Positions 15,385 to 21,896 of a stretch of DNA of 21,896 nucleotides are shown piece by piece (the stretch's first letter is position 1; each line of letters begins with the position of its first letter). Source of the DNA: an uncultured Alistipes sp. (GTDB taxonomy: Bacteria > Bacteroidota > Bacteroidia > Bacteroidales > Rikenellaceae). Both the position numbers and the translations under genes were made by a program. The stretch is from assembly GCA_949840605.1 (NCBI GenBank), contig CATKXN010000036.1, forward strand, positions 1 through 21,896, given 5' to 3'. The notes under the pieces are model-generated. The model worked only from the letters and a program-made list of their open reading frames with translations. It ran no database searches and had not been told where the DNA came from.

Positions 15385-15403
15385 AGCCGCCGGACGGCAG
15401 GCC

Positions 15404-18400
15404 TTACGCCTTTTTCTTGAATTCGGAAGGGGTCAGCTCGAAATGACGCTTGAAGCAGATGCTGAAATATTTCGGATTGGCGAAGCCCGTCATGATCGAG
15501 ATTTCGGAGATCGTCAGATCGGACTCCCTGAGCAGCTGGGCGGCGCGCTTCAGCCGGATATCCATAATGAACTCCTTGATCGACATGCCCGTGATGTCGT
15601 TCAGCTTCTGGTAGAGGAGCGTCCGCCCGATGGCCATGTCCGACACGAACGCTTCCACGTCGTAGTCGTTGTTGTCGATGTTCCGCTCGATGTAGTTCAT
15701 CGCCTTTCTCAGCAGCTCCTCGTCCACGGAGGAGATCGTGATCTTCGAAGGTTCGGCGATGTATTTCCGGCTGTAGCGCTGTTTCAGTTCGTTCTGGGTC
15801 TTGATGAGGTTGGCCACCTGTCCGAGCAGGTAATCCATGTCGAACGGTTTGTCGATGAACACGCTGGCCCCGCATTCCAGCGCCTTGATCTTGTTGTCGG
15901 CGTCTTTGCCCTGCCCCGAGAGCATGATGACCGGGATATGGCTGGTCTTGATGTTCGACCGCAGGGAACGGCAGACGTCGAAACCGTCGGCTTCCGGCAT
16001 CATCAGGTCGGTGATGACCATCTGGGGGTAGACCTTCTCCACTTTGGCAATGCCCTCCCGGCCGTCGTCCGCCGTATATACATTATAATGTCTCGACAGC
16101 CGCCGTTCGAGATAGCTTCTCAGGTCGGGATCGTCCTCGATGACCACGATGTCGTACGTCTTGCGGACGCGCCGGTCGTTCCGGTCCGCCGCATCGGTCT
16201 CTTTCAGCAGATTGTCGATCTCGGAGACCGTATAGTCGTACGACTCGGCGGCACTGCTGGCCTTCTCGGCACTCTGCGAGAAGGGAAGCACCACCGTAAA
16301 GGAGACCTTCGAGTTTCCCGAGTGGAGGGTTATCGTCCCTTCCAGGTTGCCGACCAGTTCGCGGACGATGGCGAGGCCCAGGCCCGTGCTGCTCTCGAAC
16401 TCGGGACGGCGCGCGGAGAGGCGGTTGAACGATTCGAAGATGATATCCTTCCTGTCCGCGGGAATCTCCGCCCCGGTATTGGTGACCGTGAACGAAAGGT
16501 ATTCGGTGTCGGCGGCCGCCACCGCCCCTTTGGGCCACCGCTCCTGCGGAGCCCGGCCGATCTTCACCCCGACGTAGCCGTTTTCCGAGGTATATTTGAT
16601 CGCGTTGGAGAACAGGTTGGTGAAGATCTTCTCGATCACGTCGTGGTCGAAACTGGTATAGAAACTCTCGTAGCGGGAGCTGAAATCGGTCTCGATACCC
16701 TTTTTGCTGGCATAGAACTCGAACAGCGAAAAGATGCTGTCGATAAACCGGATCAGGTCGCCCGGCTGCCGGTTCAGGGTTATCTTCTGGCTCTCGATCT
16801 CGCGGAACTGCAGCAGCTGGCTGATCATTCGCTGGATACGCCCCACGTTCTTTTCGATCAAGCGGACATAGTCGTTGCACGGGGCGTCGCCGGGCAGATG
16901 CTGTTTCAACTGTTTCAGCGGGTCGACGACCAGCGTAAGCGGTGTTTTGAGGTCGTGGGAGATGTTCGTGAAGAAATTGATCCGGGCCTGGGTCAGCTCC
17001 TTCATGTTCTGCTCCTTGATCCGTTCCAGCTCGAGCCGCTGCTCGAAGATTTTCTTATTGGTGAAATAGCGCCAGATGAAGCTGGCGACAGCCAGCAGCA
17101 GCGCCACGTAAACCGCATAGGCCCAGCGGGAGAGAAAGGGCGAGGGGCTCACCTCGAAGCGCAGGGCGGAAACCTCGTCGCCCCACAGCCCGTCGTTGTT
17201 GGCGGCCTTGACCTCGAAGACATAGCTTCCGGCGGGCAGGTTGAAGAACTGCACCGCCTTCTGGCCCTGCGGAAGCAGGGACCAGCGTTCGGAAAGCCCC
17301 AGCATCCGGTAGGCATACTGGTTTTTTCCGGCATCCAGGTAGCTGTTCGCCGAAAAGCAGATTTCGAGGTTCGACTGCCGGTGCGACAGCTCGATGGCGC
17401 TGCCGTCGTCCCCGTCGCAGGCCATCGTGGATATGGACCGCCGCAGGGGCGAGTCTTTGGCGCCGGGCTTCACAGGTTCGCTGTTGATGAGCAGGTCGGT
17501 GAAAAAGACCTTCGGTTTCTGCTCGTTGTGCCCGATCTTTCCCGGATTGAACAGGATGAAACCGTCGGTGCCCCCGAAGAGCATCTCCCCGCGCGAAGTC
17601 TTATAGCAGGCCCGCACGTAATAGGCACCGCAGTGATGGGGACTGTCGATCTGGGACTTGCGGATCGTCCGGCTCACATAGTCGTAATAGTAGAGCCCGC
17701 TGTTGGTGCTGAACCAGACGTTTTTCGAAGCCGTGTCTTCCAGAATGCCGAAGACGGTTTTCCCCGACAGCCCTTCGCCGGTCCGGTCCCTGAAATTCGC
17801 ATACGCCCCGTCGCGGTCCAGCAGGTTGACTCCGCCGCCGCGCGTACCGAACCAGATTTCGGAACCGGACGTGACGCAGTACGAACAGAGGTTGTTTTCC
17901 GAATAGGGGGCCTCCTCGAGGTAATAATGCGTCAGAATCCGCCGCGATGCGGCATCCACGACATACGCTCCCTCGTGCGTCACCAGCCACAGACGGCCCT
18001 CGCCGTCGTGGAAAAGCGTCTCGACGTGCGGCCGGACCTCATTCCCCCGGTCGTCCGTCAGGGACACGGTCTCCGCGATGCCGCTTTCGGCATCCCCGTA
18101 CATTAGCTCGGCGTCGGGATTCGTCAGCCAGATTCCCGAATCACCCTCCCATACAAAATCGTAAACGCTCAGCGGCTGCGGCGAGGCCGGATAACACATG
18201 CGCAGATCGGAAAAACGCCCCCGGCGGGCGTCGAACGCCTTGATGCCGCCATTGAAGGCCGAGATCAGCAGCCTCCCGTCGTCATCGTAGCGCAGTCGCT
18301 TGATCATGTTCGACGTGATGCCGCTGCGGCTCTCCTGCGTATAATAGACGAAGCGGTCGTTCTTCCGGTCCCAGTAGTTCAGGCCTCCGCCCTCCGTACC

Positions 18401-19495
18401 GATCCACAGATTGCCGGCGTCGTCCTCCTCGAAACAGCTGACGATGGGATGGTTCAGTCCGCCCGGCGTGGCCTTGAACCAGTCGACTCCGTTGTCCGCC
18501 AGCGTCATGTAGGCCAGTTTGCCCCCGTAGGTGCCGACCCATACCCCGCCGTCGGGATCGGAAAAGATCGACCACACCGAATTGTTGGGCAGCGAATAGG
18601 GATAGTGGAGGTTCGAACGCAGGAGGTGCGTACTGCCGGTCGCAGGGTCCAGGAGGAGAAGCCCCGACTGTGTGGCCACCCAGATGACGCCCGACGCATC
18701 GAGAAACAGCACTTTGGCTCCGGCGGACTTCTCGTATTCGACCGGCAGCCTGAAATACCGCGTGATCCGGCCGTCCCCGTCGCATTCGTACAGACCGTCC
18801 ATGAGCGTAAGGACGTAGACCGATTCGCCGCACTCCACGACATCGCGGATCACACAGCCGTCGCCGCCCACGGTCGTGAAACGGGTGTACTGCCCGGTCT
18901 CCCGGTTGAGCCGGTAGAGATTTCCCTTCGTCGCGGCATAAACGTATTCGCGGGTGCATATCAGCGCCAAGGACGAAACCGAACAGTCCGGAGGCCGTTC
19001 GTAACGCACCACGTCGGGCAGGCGCTCCGGATCGAACGATTCGATGTCGTTGTTGCGGATCAGCCACATCGTTCCGTCGCCGTTGACCGTGACCGAGCCG
19101 ATGTTTCCGTCCAGTACGGATTCGAAACTCCGGGAGCCGTAGTCGAAGCGCAGCAGTCCGTGGTTGGTCCCTACGTACAACCTGCCGCCGCGGTCTGCAA
19201 CCACCTGTCCGTAATTCCAGTAGGAGCTCGGCGAGAGGCTCGTGACCAGATCGTCCATCCGGACGAACGAACGGCCGTTGTACATGAACAGCGCATCGTA
19301 TCCGCTGAACCAGATACGGCCTATGCTGTCCTTGGCAATGCTGTGAATTCCTCCGTAATAGGAGGTTTCGGGCATGGTGTGGAACCGGTAGTCATGGACA
19401 TTCAGCGCGGCGCCAAGGGGGGGGGAAATCGACGATGCGACTACGATGAAAAACGCAGTCAACAGCCATCTGAACCGTGTCGGGAAACACCCCAT
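15404..19495 (-). CDS. Hybrid two-component system sensor/regulator (HTCS) of the PUL
   Basis: The start at MGCFPTRFRW (19495) gives 1363 residues, 20 bases after the pepD stop; the frame is open 57 codons further into pepD but without a signal peptide. Order of parts: signal peptide (1-29); two periplasmic beta-propellers made of Reg_prop repeats (about 35-650; for example GGVWVGTYGGKL, GNLWIGTEGGGLNYWD, SEIWFGTRGGGVNLLD); Y_Y_Y domain (about 700-781); transmembrane helix (about 791-811); HisKA with NISHDLKTPL, His847; HATPase with NLFSNAIKYT and STGLGLAIVREL; receiver with VIEDDP, acceptor Asp1163 (VITDLMMPEADGFD) and Lys1216; AraC-type helix-turn-helix (about 1258-1363). All phosphorelay residues are present. 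It should sense a periplasmic oligosaccharide and activate the adjacent susC operon. A C9 run in the signal-peptide codons is unusual. Confidence 0.96.
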   Translation of the reverse strand: MGCFPTRFRWLLTAFFIVVASSISPPLGAALNVHDYRFHTMPETSYYGGIHSIAKDSIGRIWFSGYDALFMYNGRSFVRMDDLVTSLSPSSYWNYGQVVADRGGRLYVGTNHGLLRFDYGSRSFESVLDGNIGSVTVNGDGTMWLIRNNDIESFDPERLPDVVRYERPPDCSVSSLALICTREYVYAATKGNLYRLNRETGQYTRFTTVGGDGCVIRDVVECGESVYVLTLMDGLYECDGDGRITRYFRLPVEYEKSAGAKVLFLDASGVIWVATQSGLLLLDPATGSTHLLRSNLHYPYSLPNNSVWSIFSDPDGGVWVGTYGGKLAYMTLADNGVDWFKATPGGLNHPIVSCFEEDDAGNLWIGTEGGGLNYWDRKNDRFVYYTQESRSGITSNMIKRLRYDDDGRLLISAFNGGIKAFDARRGRFSDLRMCYPASPQPLSVYDFVWEGDSGIWLTNPDAELMYGDAESGIAETVSLTDDRGNEVRPHVETLFHDGEGRLWLVTHEGAYVVDAASRRILTHYYLEEAPYSENNLCSYCVTSGSEIWFGTRGGGVNLLDRDGAYANFRDRTGEGLSGKTVFGILEDTASKNVWFSTNSGLYYYDYVSRTIRKSQIDSPHHCGAYYVRACYKTSRGEMLFGGTDGFILFNPGKIGHNEQKPKVFFTDLLINSEPVKPGAKDSPLRRSISTMACDGDDGSAIELSHRQSNLEICFSANSYLDAGKNQYAYRMLGLSERWSLLPQGQKAVQFFNLPAGSYVFEVKAANNDGLWGDEVSALRFEVSPSPFLSRWAYAVYVALLLAVASFIWRYFTNKKIFEQRLELERIKEQNMKELTQARINFFTNISHDLKTPLTLVVDPLKQLKQHLPGDAPCNDYVRLIEKNVGRIQRMISQLLQFREIESQKITLNRQPGDLIRFIDSIFSLFEFYASKKGIETDFSSRYESFYTSFDHDVIEKIFTNLFSNAIKYTSENGYVGVKIGRAPQERWPKGAVAAADTEYLSFTVTNTGAEIPADRKDIIFESFNRLSARRPEFESSTGLGLAIVRELVGNLEGTITLHSGNSKVSFTVVLPFSQSAEKASSAAESYDYTVSEIDNLLKETDAADRNDRRVRKTYDIVVIEDDPDLRSYLERRLSRHYNVYTADDGREGIAKVEKVYPQMVITDLMMPEADGFDVCRSLRSNIKTSHIPVIMLSGQGKDADNKIKALECGASVFIDKPFDMDYLLGQVANLIKTQNELKQRYSRKYIAEPSKITISSVDEELLRKAMNYIERNIDNNDYDVEAFVSDMAIGRTLLYQKLNDITGMSIKEFIMDIRLKRAAQLLRESDLTISEISIMTGFANPKYFSICFKRHFELTPSEFKKKA
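19417..19425. repeat. Homopolymer run of nine G (C9 on coding strand) in the HTCS signal-peptide region
   Basis: Nine consecutive G on the plus strand read as TCC CCC CCC CTT (Ser24-Pro25-Pro26-Leu27) in the regulator gene. It is the longest single-base run I saw in the window. Loss of one base would give a TGA five codons on; gain of one would give TGA (in CCATGA) a few codons further. The gene as given is in the intact frame. Confidence 0.85.
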
Positions 19496-19515
19496 CGAAC
19501 AAAACCAAACAGCGG

Positions 19516-20967
19516 TTACAGACTTTTCAGCGTCTCGCGAAGCAGGTCCCAGAACTTGGGGACCGTGGCGATTTCCAGACGTTCGTCGGGTGAGTGCACC
19601 CCGCGGAGCGTCGGTCCGAACGAAACCATTTCCAGGTCGGGGTACTTTTCGAGGAACAGCCCGCACTCCAGTCCGGCGTGGATCGCACGGACCTTGGGAT
19701 CGGTCCCGAACAACCGCCTGTAGGCATCCACCGTGACCTCCAGCAGCCGCGACTGCGGATTGGGGTTCCAGCCGGGATAGCCGTCGGAATGGGCCACGTC
19801 GGCGCCCGCCAGCGCGAAGACCGACTCGACCATCTGCATCACATAGGTCTTGGCGCTCTCGACCGACGACCGCTGCGACGAGGTGACGACGATGCGGTTG
19901 CCGTCGGCGAATTTCACCGACGCGAGGTTCGTGGAGGTCTCGACCAGTCCCGGAACGGCGAACGACATGGCCACGACGCCGTTGGGTACGCCCACGATCG
20001 AGTAGACCAGCGCGAACTGCGTCCGTGCGTCGAGGACCTCCTCGACCTGCGGCATCTCGTTGAGCGTAATCCGGAAATCGGGTTCGCGGAATTGGAATTC
20101 GGCCTTCAGGTCGGCGGCAAAGAGGTTATAGCGTTTGACGAACTCCCCCTTGAGCCTCTCCGGCACGCCGAAAATGGCGTAGGCTTCGCGGGGAATGGCG
20201 TTACGGAGGTTCCCGCCGTTAAAGTAGCTCAGTTTCAGCTCGCACGACTGCATGCCGTCCCACAGCAGGCGCGCCACGGTCTTGTTCGAGTTGACGCGGC
20301 CCTTGTCGATGTCGTCGCCCGAGTGTCCGCCCTGCAGGTCCGACACGTCGACGCGGAAGAAGGCATAATTCTTCGGCGCAGGCTCCATCGTGTAGTGGAA
20401 CGTGGCGATGGTGTCGATGCCGCCGGCACAGCCGATGAAGATTTCGCCCTCGTCCTCCGAATCGAGGTTGACGAGGTATTTGCCCGTAAGCATCCCCTCG
20501 CCCAGTTCGAACGCGCCCGTGAGCCCCGTCTCCTCGTCGACGGTGAAAAGCGCTTCGAGGGGCCCGTGCTCCACCGACTCGTCGAGCAGCACGGCCAGCG
20601 CCGCGGCCATGCCGATGCCGCAGTCGGCGCCCAGCGTCGTGCCCTCGGCCCGGACCCACCCGCCGTCGATGCGCGTGCGGATCGGGTCGTTGTCGAAATC
20701 GAACTCCACGTCGGAATTCTTTTCGCAGACCATGTCCATATGCGACTGGAGGATCACCGCGGGACGTTCCTCAAAGCCCGGCGTGGCGGGCTTGCGCATC
20801 ACGACGTTGCCGATGGCGTCCTTCTTATATTCGATATGATGTTTTTTGGCGAAATCGACCAGGAAGTCGATGATCTTGCCCTCCTTTTTCGAAGGGCGCG
20901 GAACGCGCGTGATGGCGTCGAACTGCTCCCACACGAGGCGGGGCTCCAGCGAGGTAATTTCTGACAT
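19516..20967 (-). CDS. pepD: Cytosol non-specific dipeptidase / aminoacyl-histidine dipeptidase (M20C)
   Basis: From MSEITSLEPRLVWEQFD the protein is 483 residues, the normal PepD length, with no signal peptide. It hydrolyses dipeptides, including Xaa-His, in the cytoplasm using two zinc ions. Predicted ligands match Vibrio PepD: His76 (QSHMDMV, with Asp78), Asp115 (GADCGIGMA), Glu146, Asp169 (NLDSEDEGEIFIG) and His458 (GVHSPDE). Glu145 is the catalytic base (TVDEETGLTGA). QGGHSGDDIDKGR in the middle belongs to the dimerization/lid domain. The frame is open a further 160 codons upstream, but these run antisense through ispF and are not coding. It has its own predicted promoter (20985-21015) with a very short leader. 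The PUL regulator starts 20 bases after its stop. Confidence 0.96.
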   Translation of the reverse strand: MSEITSLEPRLVWEQFDAITRVPRPSKKEGKIIDFLVDFAKKHHIEYKKDAIGNVVMRKPATPGFEERPAVILQSHMDMVCEKNSDVEFDFDNDPIRTRIDGGWVRAEGTTLGADCGIGMAAALAVLLDESVEHGPLEALFTVDEETGLTGAFELGEGMLTGKYLVNLDSEDEGEIFIGCAGGIDTIATFHYTMEPAPKNYAFFRVDVSDLQGGHSGDDIDKGRVNSNKTVARLLWDGMQSCELKLSYFNGGNLRNAIPREAYAIFGVPERLKGEFVKRYNLFAADLKAEFQFREPDFRITLNEMPQVEEVLDARTQFALVYSIVGVPNGVVAMSFAVPGLVETSTNLASVKFADGNRIVVTSSQRSSVESAKTYVMQMVESVFALAGADVAHSDGYPGWNPNPQSRLLEVTVDAYRRLFGTDPKVRAIHAGLECGLFLEKYPDLEMVSFGPTLRGVHSPDERLEIATVPKFWDLLRETLKSL

Positions 20968-20981
20968 AGGTATATGCGTTT

Positions 20982-21011
20982 TTGCAAAGTTAGGAAAAAT
21001 CCGTAACTTTG
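20982..21011 (+). promoter_or_regulatory. Predicted Bacteroidetes promoter for ispF
   Basis: TTG at 20982-20984 and TAACTTTG at 21004-21011 match the Bacteroidetes -33 (TTG) and -7 (TAnnTTTG) elements with 19 bases between them. The predicted transcript would start roughly 15-20 bases before the ispF ATG at 21034. GGAAA (21026-21030) just before the ATG is a poor ribosome-binding site, as is common in this phylum. Confidence 0.8.
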
Positions 21012-21015
21012 GCAA
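20985..21015 (-). promoter_or_regulatory. Predicted Bacteroidetes promoter for pepD (and possibly the regulator)
   Basis: On the minus strand TTG (21015-21013) and TAACTTTG (20992-20985) are separated by 20 bases, a full match to the consensus. The predicted start is only about 10-13 bases before the pepD ATG (20967). The element overlaps the ispF promoter almost completely. Confidence 0.8.
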
Positions 21016-21033
21016 TATAAAATACGGAAACCG

Positions 21034-21513
21034 ATGGATTTCAGAATAGGACACGGATACGACGTACACGCCCTGGCCGACGGCCTGCCTCTGGTATTGG
21101 GCGGCGTTGAGATCGCCCACACGAAAGGATGCGTCGCCCATTCGGACGGCGACGTGGTGATTCACGCCCTGTGCGACGCCCTGCTGGGCGCGGCGGCGCT
21201 GGGCGACATCGGGCTGCACTTTCCCGACACGTCGGACGAGTTCCGAGGCATCGACTCGAAAATACTGCTGCGGAAAGTCGCGGCGCTCGTGCGTGAGAAA
21301 GGCTATGAGATCGGAAACGTGGACTGCACGATCCGCGCGCAGCAGCCCAAACTGAGACCGCACATCGACGCCATGCGCGCCGCGATGTCCGATGCAATGG
21401 GTGTAGACGACGACCGGGTGTCGGTCAAAGCTACGACCACAGAGCATCTGGGCTTCGAGGGGCGGGAGGAAGGCGTTTCCGTCTCCGCCGTGGCATTGAT
21501 CTGCAAGAAATAG
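21034..21513 (+). CDS. ispF: 2-C-methyl-D-erythritol 2,4-cyclodiphosphate synthase
   Basis: This 159-residue protein has the usual IspF length. It is the fifth enzyme of the MEP isoprenoid pathway and converts 4-diphosphocytidyl-2-C-methyl-D-erythritol 2-phosphate to the cyclodiphosphate, releasing CMP, as a cytoplasmic homotrimer. The N-terminus RIGHGYDVHAL gives zinc ligands Asp10 and His12, with His44 in AHSDGDVVIHALCDALLGA. Asp58 lies in LGDIGLHFPDTS. The C-terminal signature is VKATTTEHLGFEGREEG, with the conserved Thr-x-Glu. It is the only full plus-strand gene here, divergent from pepD and ending at a shared terminator. It has no functional link to the PUL. Confidence 0.98.
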   Translation: MDFRIGHGYDVHALADGLPLVLGGVEIAHTKGCVAHSDGDVVIHALCDALLGAAALGDIGLHFPDTSDEFRGIDSKILLRKVAALVREKGYEIGNVDCTIRAQQPKLRPHIDAMRAAMSDAMGVDDDRVSVKATTTEHLGFEGREEGVSVSAVALICKK

Positions 21514-21537
21514 GCCATAGGGCCCCGCACGGACGAC

Positions 21538-21565
21538 AAAAGGCTGCCTGAAAGGGCAGCCTTTT
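21538..21565. terminator. Bidirectional intrinsic terminator between ispF and the convergent gene
   Basis: AAAAGGCTGCC (21538-21548) pairs perfectly with GGCAGCCTTTT (21555-21565) around a six-base loop. The stem is flanked by A-runs and T-runs, so it can terminate ispF on the plus strand and the minus-strand gene whose stop is at 21568. Confidence 0.92.
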
Positions 21566-21567
21566 CA

Positions 21568-21896
21568 TCAATCCATCCGGTGGTAGCGCGGGTCGTTCAC
21601 CCGCTTGTTCCACAGCCACCCGACGTAACGCATCGTCACAGCGGGCGTCAGAAGGGTCAGCACCGTTTCGCCCGTGGCGGTCGAGACGGCGAAATCGGCG
21701 TGGTACAGGGCATCGCCGTCGGCGATATTGAACGTCACCGACCACCCCCACTGCGTGCGCGCAGCACGGTAGTCGCGGATCGACATCGAATCGAAATTCA
21801 GCATCTCGACGTACTGCGTGATGCCCCGCTCGGTGGGCAGATGCACCTCGACGTGGTCGACGAACATCCCGAAAAAGAAGTAGTCGGCATAGATCG
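21568..21896 (-). CDS. Unrecognised protein, C-terminal part (cut by right window edge)
   Basis: The frame is open from the right edge to the TGA at 21568-21570, giving about 109 residues. An internal Met at 21867 would give 99, but the preceding codons (IYADYFFFG) look like coding sequence, so a truncated gene is more likely. The visible part alternates polar and hydrophobic residues (VDHVEVHLP, WGWSVTFNIADGDALYHADFAVSTATGETVLTLLTPAV) as in beta-strands, then ends MRYVGWLWNKRVNDPRYHRMD. No signal peptide or known motif is visible in this part. I do not recognise the family. It converges on ispF and shares its terminator. Confidence 0.6.
   Translation of the reverse strand, partial: IYADYFFFGMFVDHVEVHLPTERGITQYVEMLNFDSMSIRDYRAARTQWGWSVTFNIADGDALYHADFAVSTATGETVLTLLTPAVTMRYVGWLWNKRVNDPRYHRMD

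Larger units (their letters stand above)
15084..15403. promoter_or_regulatory. Non-coding region upstream of susC (likely operon promoter/leader)
   Basis: These 320 bases separate the regulator gene from susC, both on the minus strand, and hold no credible gene. I found no full TTG-N19-21-TAnnTTTG promoter on the minus strand. The nearest -7-like sequence is TATTTG (CAAATA at 15251-15256), without a -33 element, which would fit a promoter that depends on an activator. The strongest structure is the perfect inverted repeat at 15298-15338. Weaker complementary arms occur at 15162-15169 with 15258-15265 and at 15198-15205 with 15248-15255. Confidence 0.55.

Noticed and set aside
15299..18106. 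A 935-codon plus-strand open frame opposite the regulator gene
   Set aside because: It is antisense to a complete HTCS gene with all its motifs, has an odd composition rich in Arg, Val, Asp and His, and shows no domain; it reflects GC-rich codon bias.
19496..19666. N-terminal extension of the HTCS frame
   Set aside because: It lies inside pepD in another frame and precedes the signal peptide.
20968..21447. N-terminal extension of the pepD frame by 160 codons
   Set aside because: It runs antisense through ispF and both promoters, while the start at 20967 gives the exact family length.
1..21896. CRISPR arrays, insertion sequences, tRNA or rRNA genes, integrase or attachment sites
   Set aside because: I saw no spaced direct repeats, transposase motifs, terminal repeats or RNA-gene signatures on either strand.

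Overview
The window comes from a GC-rich member of the Bacteroidetes. Evidence for this is a SusC/SusD pair, a hybrid two-component regulator, Bacteroidetes-type promoters (TTG, 19-20 bases, TAnnTTTG) and lipoprotein signals followed by acidic residues. High GC content together with this gene set fits a Rikenellaceae/Alistipes-like gut bacterium, but that placement is inference.

Positions 1-15083 hold one long minus-strand polysaccharide utilization locus (PUL). Transcription runs right to left: SusC-like TonB-dependent porin, SusD-like lipoprotein, SusE/F-like surface glycan-binding lipoprotein, DUF4874/DUF4832-type lipoprotein (putative glycosidase), secreted FAD-dependent oxidoreductase, GH36-like alpha-galactosidase, GH2 beta-glucuronidase, GH88 unsaturated glucuronyl hydrolase, and the start of a CE15-type glucuronoyl esterase cut by the left edge. 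Gaps are 11-107 bases and the last two genes overlap by four bases (ATGA), so this looks like one operon. Hairpins sit after susD and between the susE-like gene and the enzymes, and could step expression down between transport/binding and enzyme genes.

Positions 15084-15403 are non-coding and lie between the regulator and susC. They hold a perfect 16-base inverted repeat, an overlapping alternative hairpin and other complementary arms. Positions 15404-19495 encode a one-protein hybrid two-component system (periplasmic propeller sensor, histidine kinase, receiver, AraC-type DNA-binding domain) that presumably senses the released oligosaccharide and activates susC. Its signal-peptide region carries a run of nine C on the coding strand, a possible slippage switch.

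Positions 19516-21896 are mostly housekeeping: pepD (minus) and ispF (plus) diverge from a compact pair of face-to-face promoters. IspF ends at a strong bidirectional terminator shared with an unrecognised minus-strand gene cut by the right edge. PepD ends only 20 bases before the regulator, so the PUL regulator may ride on the pepD transcript.

Working model (inference): the locus takes up an acidic heteropolysaccharide containing glucuronic acid, probably with alpha-galactosyl residues. The esterase would remove ester links on glucuronate, GH88 would process lyase-generated unsaturated ends, GH2 would remove saturated beta-glucuronic acid and the GH36-like enzyme would remove alpha-galactose. 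The flavoprotein and the DUF4832 lipoprotein have no assigned step and are the best places to look for new biochemistry. No polysaccharide lyase is visible; it may lie left of the window.
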